This document shows, in pieces, positions 1 to 8,813 of a stretch of 57,000 nucleotides of DNA (positions are counted from its first letter, which is position 1; each line of letters opens with the position of its first letter). The stretch is from contig NZ_FOKK01000025.1 in the NCBI RefSeq assembly GCF_900112005.1, positions 1 through 57,000 of the forward strand. The letters are read 5' to 3'. Below the pieces are notes generated by a model. The model made no database searches, had not been told where the DNA came from, and saw nothing but the letters and a program-made list of their open reading frames with translations. This DNA is from Algoriphagus aquimarinus (GTDB taxonomy: Bacteria; Bacteroidota; Bacteroidia; Cytophagales; Cyclobacteriaceae). The position numbers and the translations under genes were made by a program.

Positions 1-69
1 GACTCTTGTCAGAGCTTCAAATCTTTCGATTTTCGTTCCGTTTTTTCCCCTTCCTTGCTGAAGGGAGTG

Positions 70-100
70 CAAAGGTAAGAGGATAATTTTAACTTCCAAT
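70..100 (-). promoter_or_regulatory. Tandem promoter P1 (nearest the left edge)
   Basis: On the minus strand the sequence reads ATTG (97-100), a 19-base spacer, then TACCTTTG (70-77), followed by CACTCCC. This fits the Bacteroidota housekeeping consensus TTTG-N19-21-TAnnTTTG with one mismatch in the -33 box. Transcription would start near base 63 and run leftward off the window. Confidence 0.7.
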
Positions 101-182
101 ACTCTCTGCAAAATTTAATTTTTAAAGTTTCTCAGAGACTAAACCCGATCCGCTTTATCCCCCTTCCGTCCTGAAGGGAGCG

Positions 183-213
183 CAAAGGTAAGAGATCATT
201 TTTGACTTCCAAA
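183..213 (-). promoter_or_regulatory. Tandem promoter P2
   Basis: The minus strand reads TTTG (210-213), exactly 19 bases, then TACCTTTG (183-190), a perfect match to the Bacteroidota consensus. It sits in the second direct-repeat copy and points leftward like P1. Confidence 0.8.
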
Positions 214-297
214 CCCTTTGCAAAATTTAATTTTTCAATACTTTCTGAGCCTTACGACTCTTCCCTTTTCCTCAGCCGTTCGCGTTGTTTGGGAGTG

Positions 298-328
298 CAA
301 ATATCTACCTTTTATTCTTAACAACAAG
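298..328 (-). promoter_or_regulatory. Tandem promoter P3 (weaker match)
   Basis: The minus strand reads CTTG (325-328), 19 bases, then GATATTTG (298-305), followed by CACTCCC as in P1. The spacing and downstream sequence match P1 and P2 but both boxes are degenerate. Confidence 0.5.
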
Positions 329-495
329 ACCTAATCCCAAAATATCCCTACAAAAGGCATAACTAACTGAATACAACCAGTAAAGATTTTTGAAATAAAA
401 TTGCGCTACGGAATCTGAAAAGACTACCATTCAACCTAGATCTTCTGTCAATATTCTATTCCTTGAAACAATCTCTTGAATTATTGAGGCTTGAC

Positions 496-1518
496 TTAAT
501 ATCTGAACGTAGGAAGCTCAGGATAATCCTTTTTACGCTGGTTGATGGGCGAAAAAACATACCTCAATGAAATCTCATGAGCTCCACCAGATACACGTTG
601 GCCCAACTTTGAAATAGAGTAGTCAAAGCTATATCCTACGTCTAGCCCAGAGTCCATTTCAATTCCAATAAGCCCAATCAAGGACTCATTATTTGGCAAA
701 TTATACTTTGTAGGAAGACCGCGGTACCAAAAACCTAGGATCAAAGGTTCAAAATAAAACTCTGCTCCTAGGTCTAACTGATCAAAAGCGCCTTGAGACT
801 TGTAATTAAATGCAAGTGCTAGTGAACGTTCCTGATCTGTATTATTGAAATAATCATTGATATTCCCTGGAGCTAGATTAAACCTGACTCCACCGTGCAG
901 TGAATACTTGACCGGAAGTCTGTTTGAGTTCAATTCCAAATAACTAATCTGAGGCTCCAATAAATGAAAGGCAGAGAATCCAAACCAAAATTTATCTTCA
1001 TAATATAAGAGTCCCGCATTTATATCTGCTGCCCTAAGGCGACTATCTCCCGAAAAGCCATCACCTGGCTCGCCGACTATTACTCCTTTATCTACATCTA
1101 ACTGTGTTCCCAAAATAACTTGGTCAAAAAGCACATCTCTTGATAAAAAACTTCCCTGAGCTCCAACATGTAGAAAGCGCTTTTCAGCCAACCTAAGTCT
1201 ATAACTATATACAAGACCAATTTCATCTGTCCTGCTTTGATTGAAAGACTCCCGAGCTCCCGAAACAATTATCCCAAACCCTGAATTGTATTTTTCAGAA
1301 AAATGATCTGCATATGCAGTGTATGCTATAAAGCTTTGATCCAATGCTGGCCATTGATTCCGGAAATTAACTCCTACCCTGGTAACCCCAGTACTCCCCG
1401 CTAATGCAGGGTTAAGATAAAAAGGATTGGCATAGAACTGCGAATACTGAACATCCTGACTGAAAGCCCTAGAAGTTAAAAGAAAGAGAAAAACAAATAC
1501 TAGGTAAATTCTCATCAT
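496..1518 (-). CDS. PorP/SprF family type IX secretion system membrane protein
   Basis: 340 residues with an N-terminal signal peptide (hydrophobic residues about 4-20, cleavage after ...TSRAFS). The mature start (DVQYSQFYANPFYLNPALAGS) is the family hallmark: QYSQF, then NP-x-x-LNPA-x-AG. The rest alternates polar and aromatic residues as expected for an outer-membrane beta barrel. Family knowledge: SprF-like proteins assist secretion of partner proteins with type-B C-terminal domains. The start codon overlaps the stop of the upstream cargo gene by 4 bases (ATGA), so the two are translationally coupled and probably act together. A second in-frame ATG follows immediately (1515). No motility role can be read from the sequence. 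Confidence 0.9.
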   Translation of the reverse strand: MMRIYLVFVFLFLLTSRAFSQDVQYSQFYANPFYLNPALAGSTGVTRVGVNFRNQWPALDQSFIAYTAYADHFSEKYNSGFGIIVSGARESFNQSRTDEIGLVYSYRLRLAEKRFLHVGAQGSFLSRDVLFDQVILGTQLDVDKGVIVGEPGDGFSGDSRLRAADINAGLLYYEDKFWFGFSAFHLLEPQISYLELNSNRLPVKYSLHGGVRFNLAPGNINDYFNNTDQERSLALAFNYKSQGAFDQLDLGAEFYFEPLILGFWYRGLPTKYNLPNNESLIGLIGIEMDSGLDVGYSFDYSISKLGQRVSGGAHEISLRYVFSPINQRKKDYPELPTFRY

Positions 1519-3851
1519 CTAATCAATTTGAATTTACCTGCTTTAGTCACCTTTTCTCCATCAGTGGCTATTCCATTATATCTATATACATAGAATCCTG
1601 CGTCCAACAATTTCTCATCCAACTTCCCATCCCAACCAATGGTGTTTATATCGTCCGTTTCAAAAATCAAATTCCCCCAAGTATTGAAAATCAAAAGCTG
1701 TCCTGAGACTAACCCTTTGGATTTTGGGACAAAAAATTGATTCTCATCTTTTAAAGGTGTGAAACCTGTAGGAAACATAAGTCTGTAGCTTCTCACTATT
1801 GAAACCCTCTTAACATCTGATGCTTCACATCCCCACTCATTAGTAATAGTAAGGATTACATCATAGTCTCCTTTTTTACCATATATATGTGTTGGGTTTT
1901 GCTCCGTAGATTTCGAACCATCACCAAAATCCCAATTCCAACTTATAGCATCTTCAGCCGACATATCCGAAAACTGGAACTCATCATCGGGGTAGAATCC
2001 TCCATCCTCCTCACCTTTCACTCCTGTTCCTAGTATTTCAAATTCGAAATCTGCCAACAACTCTTCCTCTAGAATCACTATTTGTAATGGTTCGGGCGAT
2101 GAATAACAATCTAAATCAGCATGCTTAATCTGAAGTTCATACTCTCCAGCTATAGAGATTGCCTTCATTTCATCATTTAAATAAGTTTGTCCTTCTCCAG
2201 TAAGCTTATAGTCATAGGTAAGTGGGTCATAATTTGAAATACTAGTTGTCACATTCACAGACTGGCCGGGTGTGCAACCTACTAAAGGAGACATATAATC
2301 AAAGTCGGGGAATTCAGGAAAAGTCACCAAAACAGAATTGGAGATGGCTGGGCAATTCTTGCGATTATAAGCTTTCACCAAATACTCGCCTATTGTATTC
2401 GCAGTGAATTTTTCGGAAACAGCTCCTTCTATCAGCTCATCATCTTTATACCATTCGTAGCGCTCGTAGACTTCATCACCTTTAGATGTAAGTGTCACTG
2501 TTTCTCCTCCGCATAATCTCACTTCTTCCACTAAGACTGGGTTATCACCGACATATATACTTACTGGCTCTGGAGATTCTTGGATTTTCAATGTCATCGA
2601 ATTGCCAACAGAGCTTTTTCCGTAGGTATCTGTAATGGTATAATAGACAGTGACGCTTTGATCTGTAAATCCCCTATTTGGAAAAAATGTAAAATCTCCG
2701 CCATTTGTTCCTGCAGTGAAAGTGCCTTGAGGTAATTCCAGCACTCTATTCTCCTCACGACATTTCCCTTGAGCACAGATGTCCTCACTTTCTTGTTCTA
2801 TATCATCTAGGGATGCATAAAATTGCAGACATCTTATTTCAGAATTTTCATTCGGAAGAATCACTTCTTCATCTGTTATATAATAAGTGTTCTCTTGTCC
2901 TTCACAGGATGCAAAATCTGAGAAATCTACACCCGCCGGATTTTGCAAACCTTCATCATTGGACACTTCAACAATTAGATTTCTAATTTCATGGATATTT
3001 GTCTCTCCTCCAGTAGAAGCCGCAAAACCTATTTTCAGATTCTTTGAAGGCTCATATGGAAAAGGAACGCCTGGAAAAATAGTAATTGTCCTAGGTTCAT
3101 TAGTTACAGTAGTAACTACCATTTCCAATTTCAAAAGACATCCTACGCCATTAGGATTGGGTTCTAATTCTAAAAAGACCTTTCGATAGCCTGGAATTGC
3201 TGGATCGGTTACCCTTCCAGTTCCTTGCCCACCAGAACTCAATGGGAATTGATATTCTACATCCAGTGCTAGGCCAAGCGATCCGGAAGGTGGATCCACG
3301 GTCATCTTCCCATTGACAAACTGATAGCCATTGAGACCTACCCCACTTTTTCTTATCGAAATACTATTAGGGTACAATCCATTTGGTGATCCAGAAAATC
3401 CTCCGATTTTGCCTTCGCTAGAATTACTATAATTCCCATAAGCATCAAAACCAATACCTAAGTAACCGCCTGTCATCCCAGGCACATTGTCTCTCTGAGT
3501 ATATCCAAATGCACCACCGAAACCACCAGGTCTAAAGTTCTGCACGTCCGCATCAAAAAGGAATACTGTAAGTCCGTCTGCTCCACTCCCTCCATACATG
3601 AAGTATTCGAAGGAAGCTTTTATTCCATATGCTGGAGAAAAAGGAATATCAATATAAACGTAACCGTTTTGCTCTCTCTGCGCGTCTGTCAACCGCAGTA
3701 CTCCATCAACCAATCTTGCACTACCTCCATAAACAGTCTCTGATCCAATTGATTCTTCAGCACTAAAAGTTTCACAGTAAGGAAAACCAACTTGTGAGTA
3801 GGAATTGAAAGACACCAAGTAGAGCGCGATGGCTAATATTAAAAATTTCAA
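1515..3851 (-). CDS. Secreted lectin-like/PKD protein with T9SS type-B C-terminal domain
   Basis: 778 residues. A signal peptide covers about 1-19. Residues about 25-290 resemble a bacterial L-type (legume-like) lectin fold: CETFSA start, GGSGADGLTVFLFDAD, GGYLGIGFDAYGNYS. A middle region holds Ig-like or polycystic repeats. A PKD domain at about 625-710 is marked by SWNWDFGDGS...HIYGKKGDYDVILTITN. The last about 85 residues form a gliding-motility-type (CHU_C, type-B) sorting domain: FPTGFTP, FNTWGNLIFET, GWDGKL, GFYVYRY, ending in KLIR. It should be exported across the outer membrane by T9SS and stay at the cell surface. The PorP/SprF gene immediately downstream, with a 4-base overlap, is its likely dedicated partner. 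The ligand of the lectin region is unknown. Confidence 0.88.
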   Translation of the reverse strand: MKFLILAIALYLVSFNSYSQVGFPYCETFSAEESIGSETVYGGSARLVDGVLRLTDAQREQNGYVYIDIPFSPAYGIKASFEYFMYGGSGADGLTVFLFDADVQNFRPGGFGGAFGYTQRDNVPGMTGGYLGIGFDAYGNYSNSSEGKIGGFSGSPNGLYPNSISIRKSGVGLNGYQFVNGKMTVDPPSGSLGLALDVEYQFPLSSGGQGTGRVTDPAIPGYRKVFLELEPNPNGVGCLLKLEMVVTTVTNEPRTITIFPGVPFPYEPSKNLKIGFAASTGGETNIHEIRNLIVEVSNDEGLQNPAGVDFSDFASCEGQENTYYITDEEVILPNENSEIRCLQFYASLDDIEQESEDICAQGKCREENRVLELPQGTFTAGTNGGDFTFFPNRGFTDQSVTVYYTITDTYGKSSVGNSMTLKIQESPEPVSIYVGDNPVLVEEVRLCGGETVTLTSKGDEVYERYEWYKDDELIEGAVSEKFTANTIGEYLVKAYNRKNCPAISNSVLVTFPEFPDFDYMSPLVGCTPGQSVNVTTSISNYDPLTYDYKLTGEGQTYLNDEMKAISIAGEYELQIKHADLDCYSSPEPLQIVILEEELLADFEFEILGTGVKGEEDGGFYPDDEFQFSDMSAEDAISWNWDFGDGSKSTEQNPTHIYGKKGDYDVILTITNEWGCEASDVKRVSIVRSYRLMFPTGFTPLKDENQFFVPKSKGLVSGQLLIFNTWGNLIFETDDINTIGWDGKLDEKLLDAGFYVYRYNGIATDGEKVTKAGKFKLIR

Positions 3852-3900
3852 TGCTAGGCTAGGTTTTTGGGAAAGCCAAAATACACTTTAAACGCATAGA

Positions 3901-3934
3901 AATAAAAAAGCCCTTGATTTAAAATCAAGGGCTT
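3901..3934 (-). terminator. Rho-independent terminator of purA
   Basis: A near-perfect 13-base-pair hairpin (AAGCCCTTGATTT, 3908-3920, with AAATCAAGGGCTT, 3922-3934) is followed on the minus strand by a T run. It lies 19 bases past the purA stop codon. Confidence 0.85.
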
Positions 3935-3952
3935 CAAGTATAGCAAGCTCGA

Positions 3953-5224
3953 TTAGCGCAAAATCGTTTGAGTACGATCTGGACCAACTGAAACTAATTT
4001 GATTGGAACATTCAATTCTGTTTCCAAGTATTCAACATATTCTCTCAATTCAGCAGGGAATGCATCATAAGAATGCATATTCTCCAAAGAGCAATTCCAA
4101 CCTTTCATTGTTTTGTAAACAGGAGTTACTTCCTGCTCAGTAATCTCAAAGCTTAATTTGTCAATTTTCTCTCCAGTAGGAAGCTCATAATGTGTACAAA
4201 CTTTGATCTCCTTAAAGATATTCAACACATCACCTTTCATCATAAAAAGCTGAGTAACGCCATTGATCATGATAGAATAGCGAAGAGCTGGTAAGTCTAG
4301 CCACCCACATCTTCTAGGGCGACCTGTAGTACTTCCAAATTCATTCCCCTCTTTTCTCATATCCTCACCATCCTGATCGAATAGCTCGGTGGGGAACGGT
4401 CCACTTCCTACTCGGGTACAGTATGCTTTGAAAATACCGAATACCTCACCGATTTTGGAAGGAGCAACTCCCAATCCTGTACATGCTCCTGCAGCCATAG
4501 TGCTGCTACTCGTCACAAATGGATAGCTACCGAAATCCACATCTAACAAAGATCCTTGTGCTCCTTCAGCAAGAATTCTCTTTTTGGAATCCAACGCTTC
4601 ATTAACTACATATTCACTATCTATCAGATTTAAAGTTTTGAAAAACTCAACTGCTAAAAAGAATTGCTCTTCCATTCCTGGCAGTTCATCCAAAGGATGA
4701 TTGTAGAATGAAAGCGTAGTTTTATGCTTAGCTACAAGTGCTTCGTATTTTTCTTTGAAATCAGGACTTAGGATATCCCCTACTCGTAGTGCTGTTCTTC
4801 CTATCTTATCCTGATAAGTTGGTCCGATACCTTTTAAGGTAGACCCAATTTTCTTATCACCTTTAGATTTCTCCGAAGCTGCATCAAGCAATTTATGTGT
4901 TGGGATGATAATCGTGGCTTTCTTAGAGATCACCAGGTTTTTCATATAATCGATAGAGAATTTACCCAATCCATCAATTTCCCTTTTTAGTACAATTGGA
5001 TCGAGTACGACTCCATTGCCTATTATATTAAGTATCTGTGAGCGAAAAATCCCAGAAGGGATCTGATGCAGAACATGCTTGATCCCGTCAAATTCTAAGG
5101 TATGTCCAGCATTTGGACCTCCTTGAAAACGGGCTACAATTTCATAATCAGGCGCTAAAACGTCTACTATTTTTCCTTTTCCTTCATCTCCCCACTGGAG
5201 ACCTAGAAGTACATCCATCTTCAT
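3953..5224 (-). CDS. purA: Adenylosuccinate synthase
   Basis: 423 residues, close to the usual 420-430. It catalyses GTP-dependent joining of IMP and aspartate to adenylosuccinate, the first committed step to AMP, in the cytosol. The phosphate-binding loop GLQWGDEGKGK is at residues 8-18, with the catalytic Asp14 and the GPNAGHT segment near 36-42. The GSTTGRPRRCGWLD block near 300 and the C-terminal VGPDRTQTI signature (GTP/Mg site) are intact. It is co-directional with the STAS/Fur/Rel genes upstream, but a 146-base gap suggests its own promoter. A strong terminator follows. Confidence 0.97.
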   Translation of the reverse strand: MKMDVLLGLQWGDEGKGKIVDVLAPDYEIVARFQGGPNAGHTLEFDGIKHVLHQIPSGIFRSQILNIIGNGVVLDPIVLKREIDGLGKFSIDYMKNLVISKKATIIIPTHKLLDAASEKSKGDKKIGSTLKGIGPTYQDKIGRTALRVGDILSPDFKEKYEALVAKHKTTLSFYNHPLDELPGMEEQFFLAVEFFKTLNLIDSEYVVNEALDSKKRILAEGAQGSLLDVDFGSYPFVTSSSTMAAGACTGLGVAPSKIGEVFGIFKAYCTRVGSGPFPTELFDQDGEDMRKEGNEFGSTTGRPRRCGWLDLPALRYSIMINGVTQLFMMKGDVLNIFKEIKVCTHYELPTGEKIDKLSFEITEQEVTPVYKTMKGWNCSLENMHSYDAFPAELREYVEYLETELNVPIKLVSVGPDRTQTILR

Positions 5225-5370
5225 TTGATGTGCGGTCTATCTGTTACACTAGTCTTTTTGAAGCGTGAAATTTGCGATAAGCACATAGAAAACCAAGGGA
5301 AAGGATGTAATTATTTGCGTCACGCAGAAAATGCTACGACTTAACTCTAGCATAAAAGTACCTGTATGAT

Positions 5371-5718
5371 CTATTTTACTACTGACTTTTTGAACTCATC
5401 CACAGAGTCAAAAACTGTAAAAATATTATTCAGCTTAGTGATAATCAACAGCTTCTTCACATGATCAGATGGCGCAGTTAGGTAGACTTCACCGTCCTTA
5501 TTTCTCATTTTCGTAAGCATCGTGATCAAAAGACCAATTCCACTGGAACTGATGTATCTCACTTCACTCAGGTCAACTACGAAATTCTTGGCTCCTTCTT
5601 CCACTGCATCGGAAACAACCTCCACCAATTTAGGTCCTACTTCATCTCCAATCAAATCACCCTGAATAAATAGGTAATGAGCAAGCTCATCCTTACTTGT
5701 ATTATATGTCAATTTCAT
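5371..5718 (-). CDS. STAS-domain anti-sigma-factor antagonist-like protein
   Basis: 115 residues, a single STAS domain over the whole length. The conserved turn VRYISSSGIGLLI (about 53-65) contains the serine that partner kinases phosphorylate in SpoIIAA/RsbV-type antagonists. This suggests a partner-switching regulator, but no anti-sigma kinase or phosphatase gene lies nearby. The start is 4 bases below the stop of the Fur-family gene, so the two are almost certainly co-transcribed. Whether it controls a sigma factor or another target is unknown. Confidence 0.85.
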   Translation of the reverse strand: MKLTYNTSKDELAHYLFIQGDLIGDEVGPKLVEVVSDAVEEGAKNFVVDLSEVRYISSSGIGLLITMLTKMRNKDGEVYLTAPSDHVKKLLIITKLNNIFTVFDSVDEFKKSVVK

Positions 5719-5722
5719 GTGA

Positions 5723-6211
5723 TTACAATTTGTCTTTCAACGGTGTTTCTACTTTTCTATTTTCACAATTCTCTTTGAGACAATTGCCATACAATATTAA
5801 AGAGTGGTGAAGCACTTTAAAGTTCAGTATCTCGCCCACTGTATTTTGAATATTTTGGATTCTAGGATCACAAAATTCAAGCACCTGATTACAATCTGTG
5901 CAAATCAAGTGATCGTGCTGTTTAAAACCGTAGGACTTTTCAAATTGAGCTAGGTTTTTACCAAACTGATGTTTGGTCACCAAGTCACATTCAACCAATA
6001 AATCCAGCGTATTGTAAACAGTCGCTCGACTTACACGGTAATTCTTATTTTTCATACTGATGTAGAGAGACTCAACATCAAAATGTCCGGTACGGCTATA
6101 AATTTCTTCGAGGATAGCATAGCGCTCCGGTGTCTTACGGAGCTTCTTTGTTTCAAGATAAGCTGTAAATATCTTTTTTACCTCTTCGAAGTGATTTGTA
6201 TTCAAAGGCAT
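5723..6211 (-). CDS. Fur-family transcriptional regulator
   Basis: 162 residues. It has an N-terminal winged helix (LRKTPERYAILEEIY, then the recognition segment YRVSRATVYNTLDLL at about 58-72) and a C-terminal metal-binding/dimer domain with HDHLICTDC (about 99-107) and a second Cys pair in CLKENC near 143-148. The two Cys pairs suggest a structural zinc site. The sequence does not separate an iron sensor (Fur) from a peroxide sensor (PerR) or a zinc sensor (Zur). It lies between the Rel/Spo gene (54-base gap) and the STAS gene (4-base gap). A TATATTTG element at 6228-6235 on the minus strand could be its own -7 box. Confidence 0.9.
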   Translation of the reverse strand: MPLNTNHFEEVKKIFTAYLETKKLRKTPERYAILEEIYSRTGHFDVESLYISMKNKNYRVSRATVYNTLDLLVECDLVTKHQFGKNLAQFEKSYGFKQHDHLICTDCNQVLEFCDPRIQNIQNTVGEILNFKVLHHSLILYGNCLKENCENRKVETPLKDKL

Positions 6212-6227
6212 TAGCTGGGTATTTTTT

Positions 6228-6235
6228 CAAATATA
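6228..6235 (-). promoter_or_regulatory. Possible -7 element for the Fur-family gene
   Basis: The minus strand reads TATATTTG, matching TAnnTTTG, 17 bases upstream of the ATG. No TTTG box sits at the 19-21 base spacing, so the call is weak. Confidence 0.35.
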
Positions 6236-6265
6236 ACTTTTGTAAGTAAGAAAAGATTCATTGCA

Positions 6266-8482
6266 TCAATCAAACCTTGAAACCTTTAATATCCCATCAA
6301 CCTCAACTAGGTTTTCGATCAATTTATCAAGATGCTCTGTGCTATGCACATAGAGCTTAATTGTCCCTTCAAAAATCCCTGCATCTGAATCTACTGTGAT
6401 AGAGCGCATATTCACTTTCAACTCATTTGAAATCACTTTGGTCACATCATTAATCAGTCCAACTCTGTCTGTTCCGATAATTCGTAATCCAGCGAGAAAG
6501 GCGATCTCTTTTTGACTTGTCCATCGAGCTTTTATTACTCTGTTCCCATGATTGGAAAGCAGTTCCAAGGCATTAGGACAAGATGTACGGTGAATTTTGA
6601 TTCCTTCATTTACCGTCACAAAGCCAAAGACATCATCTCCAGGTATAGGGTTACAGCATTTTGCCAAAATGTAATCTACAACATCCATATCCTCTCCGAT
6701 CAGTAGCTGATCATGATCTGGACCTTTCAGACTTTTTATCTCTTTGGTAAAAGAAGACTCATCTCTTACCTTCTCTTGGCTTGATTTATTTTGAAGCTTC
6801 TGCGTTGCCTTAAAATCTTTGAATGATTTGATCGAAGTCGGATCAATTGCGCCAATACCCACACGGAAATAGAATTCATTTGCGGTTTTCAGTTCGAAAA
6901 ATGCCCGAAGCTTTTCTACAGATTCTGAATTGAATTCCATCTTCATCTGCTTCATCTTACGCTGGACTATCTCTCTCCCATCAAGAATCGCTGACTTCTT
7001 GTCCTCACGAAGCGCATCCTTAATTTTGGCTTTTGCTCTAGTTGTAACAACGTTATTAAGCCAATCTTCAGAAGGTTTTTGCTTGTTGGAAGTCAGAATT
7101 TCTACCTGATCTCCATTCTTTAGCTTATGGGAAATAGGCACCAATCGCTGATTGACTTTTGCTCCAATACATTTCGCACCTACTTCCGTATGGATTTCAA
7201 AAGCAAAATCCAATGCGGTAGAACCAAATGGAAGGACCTTCAAATCACCTTTTGGAGTAAATACGAAGACTTCATCATGGAATAAATTCCCTCTGAAATC
7301 ATCCATAAATTCAATCGCATTCCCATCATTGGACTCCAACAAACCTCTCACTTGAGTAATCCAGTCATCTAGTCCGGAAGGTCCCTTGGAGTTTTCCTTG
7401 TCTTTGTATTTCCAATGGGCAGCATAGCCACGCTCAGCGATCTCATCCATTCGCTCGGTACGAATCTGAACTTCCACCCACTGACCAGTTCCACTCATTA
7501 CCGTGGTATGAAGTGATTCATAGCCATTGGAGCGCGGTGTACTGATCCAATCTCGCAAGCGATCTGGATTTGGTCTATAAAAATCAGTGACGATAGAATA
7601 CACTTGCCAGCAATCCGCCTTTTCACTATCCAGATCACTTTCAAGAATAATCCTTATCGCAAACAGGTCATATACTTCCTCAAATGGAATCCCCTGTTTC
7701 TTCATCTTATTATAGATCGAGAAAACAGATTTGGGCCTCCCTTTAATTGTGAATTGCAATCCTGTTCTATTGAGCTCCTCTTCTATAGGCAGAATGAAGC
7801 TACGAATGAATTTATTCCTGTAGGATTTTGATTCATTGATTTTGAAAACAATCTCCTTATAAGTTGCAGTATCTGTGTATTTCAGATAAAGGTCTTCCAA
7901 TTCAGATTTAATCGCATAAAGCCCCAGTCTATGTGCCAAAGGGGCATACAAATACATGGTTTCCGATGCGATTTTCAGCTGCTTATGCCTAGGCATGCTA
8001 GACAGTGTTCTCATATTATTGAGTCTGTCCGCAAGTTTGATCAAAATCACACGTACGTCGTCTGAAAGTGTGAGGAGCATTTTCCGGAAATTCTCAGCTT
8101 GCTGTGAACTTCCGTATTCAAACACGCCAGCAATTTTGGTAAGACCATCTATAATAGTCATGACCTTGTAGCCAAACTCCCGTTCAATGTCTTCCAACTC
8201 CCATTCCGTATCCTCCACTACATCGTGAAGTAAGGCGGCTACGATTGAGGTCGTGCCCAATCCTATTTCCTCCACACATACTAACGCCACTTCAAGTGGG
8301 TGATAGATATACGGTTCGCCTGACTTGCGGCGCATATCTTTATGCGCGTCAAGGGATACATTAAAGGCTCTTTTTATCAATTTCGCATCACCATCTTTTA
8401 GAATTGGCTTTGCTTGTCTCAATAGCCTTCGGTAGCGCTTAAGTATTTCTTTTCTTTCTTCTTCGATGTCCACTTCAATCAT
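6266..8482 (-). CDS. Bifunctional (p)ppGpp synthetase/hydrolase, RelA/SpoT family
   Basis: 738 residues, full length for a long Rel/SpoT homologue; it controls the stringent response by making and degrading (p)ppGpp in the cytosol. Domain order: HD hydrolase at about 40-200 (His61, His86-Asp87 in LLHDVVEDT, LIKLADRLNNMRTL); synthetase at about 240-355 (DLFAIRIIL, RSNGYESLHTTV, RGYAAHWKYK); TGS near 405-465 (VFVFTPKGDLKVLP); a Cys/His region (AKCCNPIPGDD, IHRTSCPN) near 610-645; and a C-terminal ACT domain. The intact HD motif argues for a hydrolase-competent enzyme, unlike RelA of Gammaproteobacteria. It heads a leftward series with the Fur and STAS genes. Confidence 0.95.
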   Translation of the reverse strand: MIEVDIEEERKEILKRYRRLLRQAKPILKDGDAKLIKRAFNVSLDAHKDMRRKSGEPYIYHPLEVALVCVEEIGLGTTSIVAALLHDVVEDTEWELEDIEREFGYKVMTIIDGLTKIAGVFEYGSSQQAENFRKMLLTLSDDVRVILIKLADRLNNMRTLSSMPRHKQLKIASETMYLYAPLAHRLGLYAIKSELEDLYLKYTDTATYKEIVFKINESKSYRNKFIRSFILPIEEELNRTGLQFTIKGRPKSVFSIYNKMKKQGIPFEEVYDLFAIRIILESDLDSEKADCWQVYSIVTDFYRPNPDRLRDWISTPRSNGYESLHTTVMSGTGQWVEVQIRTERMDEIAERGYAAHWKYKDKENSKGPSGLDDWITQVRGLLESNDGNAIEFMDDFRGNLFHDEVFVFTPKGDLKVLPFGSTALDFAFEIHTEVGAKCIGAKVNQRLVPISHKLKNGDQVEILTSNKQKPSEDWLNNVVTTRAKAKIKDALREDKKSAILDGREIVQRKMKQMKMEFNSESVEKLRAFFELKTANEFYFRVGIGAIDPTSIKSFKDFKATQKLQNKSSQEKVRDESSFTKEIKSLKGPDHDQLLIGEDMDVVDYILAKCCNPIPGDDVFGFVTVNEGIKIHRTSCPNALELLSNHGNRVIKARWTSQKEIAFLAGLRIIGTDRVGLINDVTKVISNELKVNMRSITVDSDAGIFEGTIKLYVHSTEHLDKLIENLVEVDGILKVSRFD

Positions 8483-8558
8483 ACAGGAGGAATTTAATAC
8501 AAAAATGGTGGTCTTAGTCCATGTTGCATCAAATGTTGAATATTTTTTTTAGTCTGCT

Positions 8559-8589
8559 ATTGCATTTTATTTATTAGTACCTACATTTG
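8559..8589 (+). promoter_or_regulatory. Promoter of tRNA-Leu
   Basis: ATTG (8559-8562), exactly 19 bases, then TACATTTG (8582-8589). The spacing and the ATTG variant are the same as in tandem promoter P1 at the left edge. The expected start is near 8596, about 44 bases before the mature tRNA. Confidence 0.7.
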
Positions 8590-8639
8590 CATCCACAATT
8601 CGATTTAGAATCGTTATTCTACTCTGAATTGTACGTATT

Positions 8640-8721
8640 GCGGATGTGGCGAAATTGGTAGACGCACTAGACTTAGGATCTAGCGCCGCGAGGCATGGGG
8701 GTTCGAGTCCCTCTATCCGCA
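8640..8721 (+). tRNA. tRNA-Leu (anticodon TAG)
   Basis: 82 bases. The acceptor stem GCGGATG pairs with TATCCGC (one G-T wobble), with discriminator A at 8721. The anticodon arm is CTAGA-CTTAGGA-TCTAG, giving anticodon TAG, which reads CUN leucine codons. A long variable arm typical of leucine tRNAs follows (CGCCGCGAGGC), then the T arm with GGTTCGAGTCC. CCA is not encoded. Confidence 0.96.
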
Positions 8722-8813
8722 CTAAATACCGAACCCTCAATCACTCAACTGTCTTCAACAACAGGGTAGGGATTGGGGGTTTTTAGTTAATCTTCATTCT
8801 AAAATTTTGAGCT

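Larger units (their letters stand above)
47..240 (-). repeat. Two imperfect direct repeats, period about 113 bp
   Basis: Copy 1 runs from about 47 to 127 and copy 2 from about 160 to 240. Both contain CTGAAGGGAG, CAAAGGTAAGAG, a CTTCCAA segment and an identical 16-base GCAAAATTTAATTTTT (108-123 and 220-235). The offset is 113 in the left part and 112 in the right part, so one base has been gained or lost. Each copy carries one complete minus-strand promoter. A shorter, degenerate third relative lies at about 291-328. Confidence 0.8.
1..495. other. Gene-free left edge carrying a tandem promoter array
   Basis: No credible coding region is seen. The left 330 bases hold three spaced Bacteroidota-type promoters, all reading leftward, each followed by a G-C-A/G-C-T-C-C-C start region. 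The 165 bases next to the PorP/SprF stop codon are plain AT-rich sequence in which I see nothing. The promoters point off the window, so the transcript they drive lies to the left of base 1. Confidence 0.75.
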
